From assembly GCF_021432065.1 (NCBI RefSeq), contig NZ_CP090365.1, positions 248,001 to 312,000 of the forward strand: a stretch of DNA of 64,000 nt, read 5' to 3'. The stretch comes from Photobacterium sp. TLY01 (GTDB lineage Bacteria > Pseudomonadota > Gammaproteobacteria > Enterobacterales > Vibrionaceae). Every line of letters starts with the position of its first letter. The first letter of the stretch is position 1. Below, in pieces: positions 9,083-18,560 of this stretch. Both the position numbers and the translations under genes were made by a program. The notes under the pieces were generated by a model. The model saw nothing but the letters and a program-made list of their open reading frames with translations, did not search any database and had not been told where the DNA came from.

Positions 9083-10814
9083 GTAAATCTCTGATGAACT
9101 GGCTGAGCTGCTCACCGGCTTCTCCCGGCGGCGTCTGAATCTCCACCAGCAGCGCGCCTGTTCCGGCAATCAAATGCTCGCTCACAACCGATTGATAAGC
9201 CGACAGGGTCGCAGTTTTGCAATACGCCAGTCCAAACTGACGAGCGGCATGTTCAAACTGGAAACCATGCGGCATCTGGTACAAATGCGGTTTACTGTCC
9301 GGCGAAACAGGCAGCAGATCAAAAATGGCCCCGCCGTCGTTGTTCGTGACCACAATGACCACAGGTGTTTTGCCGTGGGTCAGTAACGCCAGCGAATTCA
9401 GATCATGCAGCAGCGAAGTATCCCCCAGTAACAGCATCAAAGGCTGCCCGCTGGCACGCTGCACTCCTGCTGCAGTGGCGACCAGTCCGTCAATTCCCGA
9501 AGCGCCCCGGTTAGTGTAAACAGTACGCCCGTCAAACACGCTAAACATATCAACCAGCCTGGCCATCAGGCTGTTCCCCAGAAAGAGCGCCGCCTGCTGA
9601 CCCCTGTGGCTCAGATCCATCGCCAGTGCCAGCTCCGACATTGCGCCACAGGCCGCTAAATAGGGGCCGACCCTGGCATGAACCTGCTGCGCCGTGTGCC
9701 GGAGTGCCTGCTGCCACTGCTGATGCGTCTGTCCGGACAGCGGATCATCAGCGGTGGTCTCTGCTAATGCTGCCAGGGCCTTGTCTGCCCAGCCGGCAAT
9801 CCTCGCAACAAAATGGCGTTGCGGCAGGTGGTCCGGATTGTGACGCGCCCTGTCAGCCGACACATACCAGTAATCGCTCTGTCTTTCACTGACCTGTCGC
9901 GCTATCCACTGGGTCAGGCGTTTGGAAATCAGGCGAGAGCCAAACTGAATGATCAGATCGCAGTCATTCAAGGGCGCGGCCAGCGCGTCAACCTGCAGCC
10001 AGAGATCGTAATGCGCCCAGTCGCTGCCGAGCCCCGATTGCGGATCGCACAGCAGCGGACATGCCAGTGCTGCCGCCAGAGCAGCCACCGCCTTAGCGTC
10101 ATTCGCCGGCATGTCGCCGGCGATAATGACTGTCTTTTTGCTGCGCAATATCTGAATTTCATCAGGCACAGAGATCTGTGCAGGTTGCACAGACACACAG
10201 GTATAAGGCTGTGCAGCACTTCGCCAGTCAGCAAGCAAACCTGTGTAATAGCGTGATTCGTCCGGCGGGTCTGGCGAATACAAAGGCTCAGGAAACGGGC
10301 AGTTGATGTGCACCGGGCCACCCTGCCGGCGCTGGCGAAGCAGCAGATCATCCACTGCTGTCAGCAGCCAGCTTAACGGGACAGACACAGAAGGGCTGGG
10401 CAGATCCAAGCGGGCCGTCACGTGAGAAGAGAAGATGCCCGGCTGACAGATCGCCTGATTGGCGCCGCAGCCAATCAGTTCGACAGGCCGGTCGGCGGTG
10501 AGTAACACCAGTTGTTCGCCGGTCAGCCCCGCTTCAACCACTGCCGGTAACAGATTCGCCACAGCCGTGCCGGATGTCACGATCACCGCCACAGGGCGGC
10601 CGCTGGCTTTGGCCATACCGAGCGCAAGAAAGCCCAGTCCGCGTTCATCAAAATGGGCATGCAGATTCAGTGTCGGATGCGCGTCGGCTTCCAGTGCCAG
10701 CGGTGTCGAGCGTGAACCGGGGGCGAGACAGACATCAGTCACACCCAGGCGTGACAATTCTTCGAGCAGGGTTCGCGCCCAAATCCGGTTCAGGTGAGCC
10801 GGATCGACAAGCAT
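9072..10814 (-). CDS. menD: SEPHCHC synthase
   Basis: A 580-residue thiamine-diphosphate enzyme that adds 2-oxoglutarate to isochorismate. The N-terminal domain has the CLAPGSRSTPLALEA substrate motif. The C-terminal domain has the ThDP-binding GDTSLLHDLNSL followed by VVTNNDGGAIFDLLP. It starts at ATG 10814 with a strong GGAGGTG site. It is the first gene of the local men operon; menF (isochorismate synthase), often upstream in relatives, is not found. A short upstream frame ending VSEVA overlaps the start as TGATG and may be only chance. Confidence 0.95.
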   Translation of the reverse strand: MLVDPAHLNRIWARTLLEELSRLGVTDVCLAPGSRSTPLALEADAHPTLNLHAHFDERGLGFLALGMAKASGRPVAVIVTSGTAVANLLPAVVEAGLTGEQLVLLTADRPVELIGCGANQAICQPGIFSSHVTARLDLPSPSVSVPLSWLLTAVDDLLLRQRRQGGPVHINCPFPEPLYSPDPPDESRYYTGLLADWRSAAQPYTCVSVQPAQISVPDEIQILRSKKTVIIAGDMPANDAKAVAALAAALACPLLCDPQSGLGSDWAHYDLWLQVDALAAPLNDCDLIIQFGSRLISKRLTQWIARQVSERQSDYWYVSADRARHNPDHLPQRHFVARIAGWADKALAALAETTADDPLSGQTHQQWQQALRHTAQQVHARVGPYLAACGAMSELALAMDLSHRGQQAALFLGNSLMARLVDMFSVFDGRTVYTNRGASGIDGLVATAAGVQRASGQPLMLLLGDTSLLHDLNSLALLTHGKTPVVIVVTNNDGGAIFDLLPVSPDSKPHLYQMPHGFQFEHAARQFGLAYCKTATLSAYQSVVSEHLIAGTGALLVEIQTPPGEAGEQLSQFIRDLHAL

Positions 10815-10816
10815 CA

Positions 10817-11408
10817 GGCCACCTCCGAGACTTGCGGCGCGCCGTGAACACCTTCAATAAGCGCACTGATTGTCTGACAAAAATACGACACCTTGACCTC
10901 ACCGAGCAGAATAGGAAATCAGCCGAACTTGCCCGCATTTTACTGCCGGGGCCATAAACCTGAGATGCACCAGATCAATATTGTTTTCGTTTCTTATCGT
11001 GATAAACAAATAACCTGAGTACAGAGACTTGAAGTCCGCTTTTTCGACCTTATATCAATCACAAGAGAGCCATTAGCCTTACTTTAAGTGCGTTTATTTT
11101 TTTGAGGGATGACAGGAATATTCCTGCTTGTTGATTGAGGTGAGCATGCTGACGCAACTGCCCAGGCTGCATCTGGAATTCACGGAGTGCAGCCCAACAT
11201 TCATTGAGTCCAACCGTGACCCATTGACTCCGCCCCATTGGCCAGCCAGCCAGGTCTTTCCGGCCCTGCCGGTCACAGACAGCACGTTTCGGCTGCCCAC
11301 AGTGCGATTTGTTCTCGTGGTGTCTGCTGAGTACATACTTGAACAGCTGAATAAAGCCATCACCCGGCCTGTGCTTCACTGACAGGTGATCTCCCACTGG
11401 CAATCATA
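10817..11408. other. Intergenic region between menD and prpD, no gene recognised
   Basis: About 590 bases upstream of menD and downstream of prpD. It must contain the men promoter. Overlapping open frames on both strands near 11059-11403 have no recognisable motifs or good start signals, and I do not call them. Confidence 0.4.
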
Positions 11409-11435
11409 AAAACCGGCGCTCAGGCACCGGTTTCT
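11409..11435 (-). terminator. Terminator of the prpCD operon
   Basis: A hairpin with arms around AACCGGCGC and GCACCGGTT. On the minus strand the sequence runs into GGTTTTTATG, giving a run of Ts. It lies about 28 bases after the prpD stop. Confidence 0.65.
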
Positions 11436-11462
11436 GTACTTGTCAAAGAGACTGCCAGCGCA

Positions 11463-12914
11463 TCAGTTGATGGTCAGCAGCGCCATGAACTCATTGACCG
11501 GCGTTGCTTCCAGCGTCGCCTGATCGCTGCACAATGCAAAAATCTTCTCACTCTGCCCGGGGGGAAAGCGGGTCAGCAAGTGACGTTTGAACTTACGCTC
11601 CAGTAGCGGAATCCCTTCTTCACGACGACGGCGGTGCCCAATCGGGTATTCGACTGACACTTGCTCGGTACAAGTACCGTCGCTGAAGAAAATCTGAATA
11701 GCATTGGCAATCGAGCGCTTGTCTGACTCCAGATATTCGGCGCTGTAACGCTTGTCTTCAATAATTTCCATTTTGCTGCGCAGCACATCGATGCGGCTGT
11801 CGCCACGGTGGAAGTCATCTTCGTAGTGTTCAGCAAGCAGATCCCCGTAAATCAAAGGTACAGCAATCATGTACTGCAAGCAGTGATCGCGGTCGGCCGG
11901 ATTGGCCAGCTCACCGGATTTAGAAATGATACGAATGGCAGATTCATGCGTCGTCACTGTAATGCGTGCGATGTCATCCAGTCGGTCTTTCACCTGATCA
12001 TGCAAAATCACCGCGCACTCAACTGCGGTCTGGGCGTGGAACTCGGCCGGAAATGCAATTTTAAACAGCACATTTTCCATCACATAGCTGCCAAAATCCT
12101 GATTCAGCTTAAACGGCTTACCGTTGAACAGTACATCATAATACCCCCATTGCGGTGCGGTCAGCACAGAGGGCAGACCCATTTCGCCTTTCATAGTGAT
12201 CATCGCCAGACGTACGGCACGGGAGGTGGCATCACCCGCTGCCCACGACTTACGGGAGCCGGCGTTCGGCGCGTGACGATAGGTGCGCAAGGCACAGCCA
12301 TCGACCCAGGCCTGAGACACAGCATCGATGATCTGATCCCGGTTTCCGCCCAGCATCCTGGTCACCACAGCCGCCGATGCCACACGGACCAGCAAGACAT
12401 GGTCCAGCCCGACCCGGTTATAACTGTTTTCCAGCGCCAGTACCCCCTGAATTTCATGAGCTTTGATCATGGCCGTCAGCACGTCGCGCATGGTCAGGGG
12501 GGCTTTGCCTTCCGAGACAGAAACACGGCTCAGATAATCGGCCGTGGCCAGAATACCGCCCAGATTATCGGACGGATGGCCCCATTCTGCGGCCAGCCAG
12601 GTGTCATTAAAATCCAGCCAGCGAATGATGCAGCCAATGTTAAACGCTGCGGTGATCGGATCCAGCTCATGCGAGGTACCCGGTACACGCGCGCCGTTCA
12701 GGACCATCGTCCCCGGTACAGTCGGGCCAAGGTGCTTGGTACATTCTGGAAAACGCAGCGCCAGCAGGCCACAACCCAGCGTATCCATCAGACAGTAACG
12801 GGCGGTGTGATAGGCCTCTGCAGAATCAATCCCGGTATTAGCGACGTAATCGGCAATGTTGACCAGCAGTGCATCCGGCTGCGGGCGTTGGTTCAGTTCA
12901 ACGTTGCGCCTCAT
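11463..12914 (-). CDS. prpD: 2-methylcitrate dehydratase
   Basis: A 483-residue MmgE/PrpD-family enzyme that dehydrates 2-methylcitrate in propionate breakdown. It carries the family blocks [74 protein letters not shown] and [12 protein letters not shown]. Its length is normal. It lies 201 bases downstream of prpC on the same strand, and the gap carries paired GC-rich hairpins that may uncouple or stabilise the transcript. Many Vibrionaceae use AcnD/PrpF instead of PrpD, so the presence of PrpD is worth noting. Confidence 0.93.
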   Translation of the reverse strand: MRRNVELNQRPQPDALLVNIADYVANTGIDSAEAYHTARYCLMDTLGCGLLALRFPECTKHLGPTVPGTMVLNGARVPGTSHELDPITAAFNIGCIIRWLDFNDTWLAAEWGHPSDNLGGILATADYLSRVSVSEGKAPLTMRDVLTAMIKAHEIQGVLALENSYNRVGLDHVLLVRVASAAVVTRMLGGNRDQIIDAVSQAWVDGCALRTYRHAPNAGSRKSWAAGDATSRAVRLAMITMKGEMGLPSVLTAPQWGYYDVLFNGKPFKLNQDFGSYVMENVLFKIAFPAEFHAQTAVECAVILHDQVKDRLDDIARITVTTHESAIRIISKSGELANPADRDHCLQYMIAVPLIYGDLLAEHYEDDFHRGDSRIDVLRSKMEIIEDKRYSAEYLESDKRSIANAIQIFFSDGTCTEQVSVEYPIGHRRRREEGIPLLERKFKRHLLTRFPPGQSEKIFALCSDQATLEATPVNEFMALLTIN

Positions 12915-13003
12915 TCATCTCCCCTTTTCGTAGCGGGTCATGCGTGTTGCGATTCCCTTTTCAAGGGAGGGAATATTCGTAACCGCAACAAACCCGGGCA
13001 GTC

Positions 13004-13110
13004 CCTCCCCCTTTTCAAGGGGGAGGCCAGGTGGGGGTTACTGAGCACAGAGCCAAATCCGTACGCGCTGTTCGAACCCCACCCTAACCCTCCCCTTGCC
13101 AAGGGGAGGG
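13004..13110. repeat. Inverted pair of GC-rich palindromes (BIME-like)
   Basis: Between prpC and prpD there are two palindromes, CCTCCCCC..GGGGGAGG (13004-13026) and CCCTCCCC..GGGGAGGG (13088-13110). Facing inner arms GGTGGGGGTT (13030-13039) and AACCCCACC (13075-13083) pair with each other. A smaller version lies just upstream at about 12957-12973, and a third at 18527-18550. The layout resembles a bacterial interspersed mosaic element in an intercistronic gap. Confidence 0.7.
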
Positions 13111-13115
13111 GATAT

Positions 13116-14303
13116 TTAGCGGCGTTGGTCTATCGGCAACCAGTCCTGATGATCCGGGCCGATATAATCTGCACTTGGCCGGATGATACGGTTATTCTCA
13201 CGCTGCTCAAATACATGCGCGGCCCAGCCGGTCACACGGCTCATGACAAAAATCGGCGTAAACAACTTGGTGGGGATCCCCATAAAGTGATAGGCCGAGG
13301 CATGGAAAAAGTCGGCATTGGCAAACAGACCTTTTTCGCGTTTCATGACCGTTTCGACGCGCTCAGACACCGCATAGAAATAGCCATCATCAGCATCGTC
13401 CGACAACTGACGCGCCCACTCTTTGATCAATGCATTGCGCGGATCTGAGTCGCGATAAATGGCATGGCCGAAACCCATGATTTTCTCTTTGTTTGCCAGC
13501 ATGCTGAGAATATGGCTTTCTGCTTCATCCGGAGTTTTCCAGTCTGCGATCATCGCCATCGCTGCTTCGTTCGCCCCGCCGTGCAGCGGGCCACGCAGAC
13601 TGCCGATTGCCGCAGTGATGCACGAATGCAGATCAGACAGGGTGGAAGCGCAGACACGCGCGGTAAAAGTCGAGGCATTAAATTCATGCTCGGCATAGAG
13701 GATCAGCGAGCAATGCATGACCTGTTTGTGCAGCTCTGACGGAGTCTTGCCTGTCAGCATTTCCAGGAAATAGCCGCCGGTGCAATCTTGCTCAGAACTA
13801 GCGGTATCGATGCGCTCCCCGTCATGACTGTAGCGATACCAATAACAAATCATCGCAGGCAGCATGGCCAGCAACGTATCAGCTTTATCCGCCTGCTGGC
13901 TGAAATCAGTTTCCTGATCCAGGTTCCCCAGCATGGAGCAACCGGTGCGCATCACATCCATCGGATGAGCACTTGCCGGAATCGCTTCCAGCACAGTTTT
14001 CAATGCATCCGGTAAACCGCGTCTGGCTTTCAGTGTGGCTTTATACTGATCCAGCTCAGCCTGAGTCGGCAGTTTGCCTTTCAGCAACAGATAAGCCACT
14101 TCCTCGAACTGGGCGTTGTGGGCCAGATCGGTAATATCATAACCACGGTACGTCAGACCGGTGCCGGTTTTGCCAACAGTACACAAGGCGGTACTGCCGG
14201 CACTCTGACCACGCAGACCTGCGCCGCCCAGGGGTTTATTGAGTGAACTGTCCTTGTTTGCCGTGTTTTCGTTGTCCGCTGTCACTGATTGTGTCGCAGT
14301 CAT
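13116..14303 (-). CDS. prpC: 2-methylcitrate synthase
   Basis: A 395-residue citrate-synthase-superfamily enzyme that condenses propionyl-CoA with oxaloacetate. The PrpC-type opening is present (GLRGQSAGSTALCTVGKTGTGLTYRGYDI), as are the two active-site histidine motifs SLRGPLHGGANE and MGFGHAIYRDSDPRN. The end, RIIRPSADYIGPDHQDWLPI, is typical of the family. The N-terminus has about 20 extra polar residues, so a later start cannot be excluded. It follows a GntR regulator gene. The expected prpB lyase gene is not between them. Confidence 0.94.
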   Translation of the reverse strand: MTATQSVTADNENTANKDSSLNKPLGGAGLRGQSAGSTALCTVGKTGTGLTYRGYDITDLAHNAQFEEVAYLLLKGKLPTQAELDQYKATLKARRGLPDALKTVLEAIPASAHPMDVMRTGCSMLGNLDQETDFSQQADKADTLLAMLPAMICYWYRYSHDGERIDTASSEQDCTGGYFLEMLTGKTPSELHKQVMHCSLILYAEHEFNASTFTARVCASTLSDLHSCITAAIGSLRGPLHGGANEAAMAMIADWKTPDEAESHILSMLANKEKIMGFGHAIYRDSDPRNALIKEWARQLSDDADDGYFYAVSERVETVMKREKGLFANADFFHASAYHFMGIPTKLFTPIFVMSRVTGWAAHVFEQRENNRIIRPSADYIGPDHQDWLPIDQRR

Positions 14304-14508
14304 TACAGGCTCCTTTTGTCACGATGAGTCACGGGGAGCGAATATCCGTGCAAACTTCACACGCATACCGTTTCTCCCCCTTGCGCTCATATCATGATAG
14401 ACAAGATATATAGCGCTAAGCGGGTTTGTCTCAATATCCATCCGAAGCAAGTTGACAGGCTGTCACGTTCCGGCGCACGTCTTGCGGCTAAACGTATTCG
14501 GCTGAGGT

Positions 14509-15240
14509 TCAGCCCTGTTTTAACTGGCTTTCAATCAGTGTTCTGCTGCGCATGATGTGACGGCGCATTAACATTTCGGCCAGCTCTCCATCGCGGTCCT
14601 TTATCGCTGCCAGAATCTGTGTATGCTCATTCAATGCCCGTTCGGGACGCGAATGTGAACGGGGCGACTGGTAGCGGTACATGCGCAGCAGGTGGTACAG
14701 CTCATCACACAACAAGCTGATTAATTTACTGTTTCGACTGGCTTTGATGATCCGGTAGTGGAAATCGAAATCACCATGCTGGTGAAAATAGGAGGCACCA
14801 TCGACCTGTTCAATATGGGCCTGATGGGTTTGCAATAAACTTTCCAGTCCGGCAATTTCCTCATCCGTCATTTTTTCACAGGCCTGACGCGCCGCCATGC
14901 CTTCCAAGGCTTCCCGAACTGCGTAAATTTCCGCCAGTTTCTGCGGACTGAGATCAACAACCCGTGCGCCAACATGGGGAATGCGCTCAACCAGACCCAG
15001 CGCCTCAACCCGCATCATGGCTTCACGCAGTGGCCCGCGGCTGACGGCAAATTGACGGGCCAGCTCAGGTTCAGAGATCTTGCTGCCGGCAGGAAAAACC
15101 CCGGTGACAATGCGCTCGACCAGGACTTCCAGCAAACTGTTGGATTTGGTCGGTTCTTTGACAGCATCAGCTTTACTGCGCATCGCAAACGTGGCATCTT
15201 GCACACTCTCTACCGAATCAATACTCACCGCACTCTCCAC
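14509..15240 (-). CDS. GntR-family (FCD domain) regulator of the prp genes
   Basis: A 243-residue repressor-type protein. Residues 35-100 form a winged helix (LLEVLVERIVTGVFPAGSKISEPELARQFAVSRGPLREAMMRVEALGLVERIPHVGARV). Residues 105-235 form the all-helical FCD ligand domain, with its metal-binding histidines in FHYRIIKASRN, LNEHTQIL and RRHIMRSR. It lies upstream of prpC on the same strand, as in the GntR-prpBCD arrangement, and probably senses a propionate-pathway intermediate. An in-frame ATG at residue 20 is an alternative start. Confidence 0.88.
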   Translation of the reverse strand: MESAVSIDSVESVQDATFAMRSKADAVKEPTKSNSLLEVLVERIVTGVFPAGSKISEPELARQFAVSRGPLREAMMRVEALGLVERIPHVGARVVDLSPQKLAEIYAVREALEGMAARQACEKMTDEEIAGLESLLQTHQAHIEQVDGASYFHQHGDFDFHYRIIKASRNSKLISLLCDELYHLLRMYRYQSPRSHSRPERALNEHTQILAAIKDRDGELAEMLMRRHIMRSRTLIESQLKQG

Positions 15241-15406
15241 CGATTCAACTCACACTGTTAACAATATTTAACTAATAAGGCAAAAATAGCCCTATAAAAG
15301 ATAAAAAACAAATCAATTGTCAACATATTATGAAGTAAACACGATATGATGCAGCAGTAATGTGAGGAGGATTGATTCAGAGAGAGGAAGTACGGCTGAT
15401 CAATAG

Positions 15407-15910
15407 CTAAGGCTTCATGGGCCCGGCATGCTGTTCAATATGCTTTTCCAGCGATGAAAACCACCCCAGCAAAAAAAGCACTTCAGCCAGGACAAACAAA
15501 GGACCAATGATCAAACCGGCCAGATCATCGACAAACGCCGGTTTCTTACCCTCGAAATAATGGCCAATAAACTGAATCACCCAACCCAGAAAAAACACAC
15601 TCAGGCTAAAGCCCAGCCATCCCAGGACAGGCAGTGCAGCAATTGGTAAAGCTGCGATGATCAGGAGTGACAACCCCCCTGCCATCATCAAACCCATCGG
15701 CAGGCTGAGGCGCAGGTAGTACAGCACAGCCAGAAACACAGCAACATAAGCCCCATTGAACTCAATACCGCCCAGTGGAAACACCACTCTGGCAAACAGG
15801 CAGATCACAGCAAAGACAATCAAGGGGATACCGACAAAGTGTGTGTATAAATTGCGCTTTGAACGATGATAGCGCGCATACTGGGTCAATTGCTGTTCCA
15901 ACGTTTTCAT
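15407..15910 (-). CDS. Mpo1-like (DUF962) membrane protein
   Basis: A 167-residue inner-membrane protein with 4-5 hydrophobic segments. The family's conserved histidines are visible: His15 and His24 in YHRSKRNLYTHFVGIPL, and the later FIGHYFEGKKPA motif. Fungal Mpo1 is an Fe-dependent dioxygenase in phytosphingosine 2-hydroxy fatty-acid oxidation; the bacterial role is unknown. The gene is divergent from the GFA gene at 16152. Confidence 0.88.
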   Translation of the reverse strand: MKTLEQQLTQYARYHRSKRNLYTHFVGIPLIVFAVICLFARVVFPLGGIEFNGAYVAVFLAVLYYLRLSLPMGLMMAGGLSLLIIAALPIAALPVLGWLGFSLSVFFLGWVIQFIGHYFEGKKPAFVDDLAGLIIGPLFVLAEVLFLLGWFSSLEKHIEQHAGPMKP

Positions 15911-16151
15911 TCCATTGTCCTGATATTGTCACCAAGTAATCACTCTAAAACACCGCACAATGTTAACGAAGTGTAAACAATGAATTCTGTGATTTAGACT
16001 CGGGTCAGGATAACAATGCGAATTGTAAATAACGATTTGATCAGGTCACGGTCACCTCGGTTTCGCGCTCATTTTTGCATTTACAGGTTAGACAATATGC
16101 AATAGTGTTAAATCCAACGTTTAACCGGTTGCGAATAACAAGGAATGTTTA

Positions 16152-16556
16152 ATGCGTCAAATACACGGCAGTTGCCTGTGCGGCACAGTCACCTTTTCAC
16201 TGGATGACGATTTTTCTCATTTTTATTTGTGCCACTGCGATCAGTGTAAAAAGCTGACAGGTTCAGCCCACGCCTCGAACCTCTTTACCCAACCGCACAA
16301 TCTCCGGTGGGATCAGGGCGAACAGGCCATCGTGCGATACAACCACCCGACACGTACTTTTTCCAATGCCTTTTGCGGCCAATGCGGCGCGAATCTGCCC
16401 TATTTATCCCAAAGCGGAAAAGCCATGATCGTCCCGGCAGGCTCCCTGAACGAGTTACCTGCCAAATCCCCGGACTGTCAGATTTTTTGTGATGAACAGG
16501 CCCCCTGGCACAAAGCCGGTATGCAAACCAAACACCTGCCGGGTTTTCCGGAATGA
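16152..16556 (+). CDS. GFA family zinc protein
   Basis: A 134-residue Gfa/CENP-V domain protein. Zinc ligands are readable as Cys8 and Cys10 (SCLCGTV), Cys27, Cys29 and Cys32 (CHCDQC), and Cys75 and Cys78 (FCGQCG). The founding member was reported to speed glutathione-formaldehyde adduct formation, but most members have no proven substrate. The ATG at 16152 has AAGGA upstream. The 77-residue membrane ORF follows 24 bases later. Confidence 0.9.
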   Translation: MRQIHGSCLCGTVTFSLDDDFSHFYLCHCDQCKKLTGSAHASNLFTQPHNLRWDQGEQAIVRYNHPTRTFSNAFCGQCGANLPYLSQSGKAMIVPAGSLNELPAKSPDCQIFCDEQAPWHKAGMQTKHLPGFPE

Positions 16557-16580
16557 TTATTTGGCTTTGAGAAAATATCC

Positions 16581-16814
16581 ATGAATCTTTGTGCTGTTAT
16601 TTTTGCCGTGGCTGTCTATCAACTCATTGAAGCATTCACCGGGTTTGATGTGAACGTGTTTACCGGTTCCTCTGACTGGCAACAGCTTGCTTTGAAATTG
16701 CTCATTTACATGGCGCTGTATGCCGTTTTTGATCAGATTTGGCGTTGGTACAAACGCTCTTTTGTCACCCCCCCATCACGGCTGACCGTCAAAAGCAGAG
16801 AGCCTCATTCTTGA
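16581..16814 (+). CDS. Small membrane protein, unknown function
   Basis: A 77-residue protein with two hydrophobic stretches (residues 2-18 and about 35-50) and a basic tail (WRWYKRSF). I do not recognise a family. It follows the GFA gene closely and is probably cotranscribed. Its stop codon lies inside the terminator hairpin. Confidence 0.6.
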   Translation: MNLCAVIFAVAVYQLIEAFTGFDVNVFTGSSDWQQLALKLLIYMALYAVFDQIWRWYKRSFVTPPSRLTVKSREPHS

Positions 16815-16822
16815 GGCTCTCT
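16797..16822 (+). terminator. Terminator after the GFA operon
   Basis: Perfect 11-bp arms AGAGAGCCTCA and TGAGGCTCTCT with a 4-base loop, followed by a weak T-rich stretch (GAGTTTATC). The stem begins before the stop codon of the 77-residue ORF. Confidence 0.7.
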
Positions 16823-17089
16823 GAGTTTATCTCATCGAACTGAGCTGAAGAATCTGGCTAAAGCCGGAATGTCAATCTGGCCGTCTTTTCTTACTGGCAA
16901 ACAGTGCCTGTCATGGGCGTATTCTGCGTGCCATGACCTGCGGACACCTTTCCTGAGCATTTTCTGATTATTTTTGCATCCCGCGCTTGATCTGAGATGC
17001 ACTCATCTTCATATCAGAAGGGTGCTCGTTTTCTGAGCATCACCCGACACCACGAATATCCGATTCAGCCCAACAGGAGCACTTACACA

Positions 17090-17713
17090 ATGGACTATCT
17101 CTACGCTATGGTTCTCTTTGCCGTGTCATCTTCCGTCACGCCGGGACCGAACAATATTATGGTGATGACTTCGGGCCTGAATTTCGGGGTGAAAAAAAGC
17201 CTGCCGCTGCTAAGTGGAATCTGTATGGGTTTTGCGATCATGCTGCTTTTGGTGGGCATTGGATTTGGTCAGTTATTTGAGCTGTTTCCCAGCCTGCATT
17301 TCATCATTAAATGCCTGGGCGTGCTTTACTTAGTGTATCTGGCCTGGCTGATTGCCCGCTCCGCTGATGTCGGATCGTCCGGCTCACAGGCCAAACCCTT
17401 GAGTTTCATCAAAGGCGCACTGTTTCAGTGGATTAACGCCAAAGCCTGGGTGGTCGCTACCGGTGCCATCGCGGCTTTCACCACAGTGGGAGCGGATTTT
17501 TACGGTCAGAATATGATGCTGGCGCTCACCTTTTTGCTGGTTTCCTTTCCGTGTGTCGGCGTCTGGCTGATGTTTGGCTCTCTGCTGAAAAAAACACTGA
17601 CTCAGGACAAATATCGCCGTCTGTTTAACTACACCATGTCCGCGTTGCTGGTTGTCTCAGTACTGCCTGTGATGGGCGAAATTTTAAATCATCTGGCGTC
17701 ATCACATGGCTGA
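17090..17713 (+). CDS. LysE/RhtB-family amino-acid exporter
   Basis: A 207-residue inner-membrane protein with about six hydrophobic segments. The family signature SVTPGPNNIMVMTSGLNFG lies near the N-terminus, with GVLYLVYLAWLIARS in the middle and FQWINAKAWVVATGAIAAF later. Family members export amino acids such as threonine, homoserine or lysine. The start at 17090 follows AGGAGC by 9 bases. It overlaps the next gene by 8 bases. Confidence 0.9.
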   Translation: MDYLYAMVLFAVSSSVTPGPNNIMVMTSGLNFGVKKSLPLLSGICMGFAIMLLLVGIGFGQLFELFPSLHFIIKCLGVLYLVYLAWLIARSADVGSSGSQAKPLSFIKGALFQWINAKAWVVATGAIAAFTTVGADFYGQNMMLALTFLLVSFPCVGVWLMFGSLLKKTLTQDKYRRLFNYTMSALLVVSVLPVMGEILNHLASSHG

Positions 17714-18485
17714 TCGGGAATTAACACAGATGGGGAGCGCTCGGGTATTTCTGAGAACCCACAACGGTAGGCCCTACATTGAAAAACACTATGTCAGCGC
17801 TGTTGAGATACGCTTTTATCAGGACATTGCCCCGCACATGAAACTGTGTGGCATTCAAACCCCTGAGGTGTACCACTCTGATGTACTCAGTCGCCGATTA
17901 CGCCTTGAATATATTCCCCACTCAATTTCTCTGGAAGCATTGAATGCCGACAGGGAAACATTTCGCCAGCTGGCGGCCATTCATTATTTCGCCATACCCG
18001 CACAACAGCCGGTTCACTCACACCAATGGACATCCCAGCAGACGGAACAAGCATTGGAACACCTGCAATTACCCGCCGCTGCCGAACAGCAACTGTTGCG
18101 TCTTCAGGCAAACTCTGCCGACCTTTTTCTGCCGGTTGCCTGTTTATCCGGCGACAGTAACGCAGGCAACTGGGGGCGGCGCGTTCAGGGTGAGCTGGTT
18201 TTATTTGACTGGGAACGATTTGGCCGGGGCAGTCCGGCCATCGATTTAGCCCCCTTGGTGAAGGGCATGGGAAATATCGCCGACTATCAAGCCATTGCCC
18301 GTCGATATCTGGCGTATTCAGCATTATTGCCGGAAGACCAGTTAATCCGAGAGATTATCCTCGCCAAAGCCTGGATTGTAGTGGAGGTGGTCAATCTGCT
18401 GACAGACAGGGAAAAAGCGTCTGCGCAACAATATCTGAGCTGGTTTCGCCAGGTCGTTCCCGGCTGGCTCAACTTAGCTGCATGA
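17706..18485 (+). CDS. APH-like small-molecule phosphotransferase
   Basis: A 259-residue protein kinase-like phosphotransferase. The catalytic loop is LSGDSNAGNWG (HGDxxxxN-like, with Ser in place of His), and the metal-binding DWE lies in LVLFDWERFGRGSPAIDLAPL. The N-lobe holds a lysine in YIEKHYVSAVEIRFY that may be the ATP lysine. The substrate is unknown; choline, sugar or antibiotic kinases share this fold. It overlaps the exporter gene by 8 bases, implying coupled expression. Confidence 0.8.
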   Translation: MADRELTQMGSARVFLRTHNGRPYIEKHYVSAVEIRFYQDIAPHMKLCGIQTPEVYHSDVLSRRLRLEYIPHSISLEALNADRETFRQLAAIHYFAIPAQQPVHSHQWTSQQTEQALEHLQLPAAAEQQLLRLQANSADLFLPVACLSGDSNAGNWGRRVQGELVLFDWERFGRGSPAIDLAPLVKGMGNIADYQAIARRYLAYSALLPEDQLIREIILAKAWIVVEVVNLLTDREKASAQQYLSWFRQVVPGWLNLAA

Positions 18486-18526
18486 TCCGAAAATCATGCC
18501 GTCATGGACGAAACACTCGGACAATT

Positions 18527-18550
18527 CCTCCCCCCTTTTCAAGGGGGAGG
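18527..18550. repeat. GC-rich palindrome between convergent genes
   Basis: CCTCCCCC and GGGGGAGG arms around CTTTTCAA, the same palindrome type as at 13004-13026. Placed between convergent genes, it could stop transcription from both sides. Confidence 0.65.
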
Positions 18551-18560
18551 GAAATAAAAA

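Noticed and set aside
11059..11403. Overlapping frames between menD and prpD
   Set aside because: Frames on both strands are open, none has a good start signal or motif, and composition gives no preference.
11808..13448. A 546-codon open frame on the plus strand
   Set aside because: It runs antisense across both prpD and prpC and the palindromes between them. It has no family motifs and a His/Gln/Arg-rich composition expected of a complementary frame.
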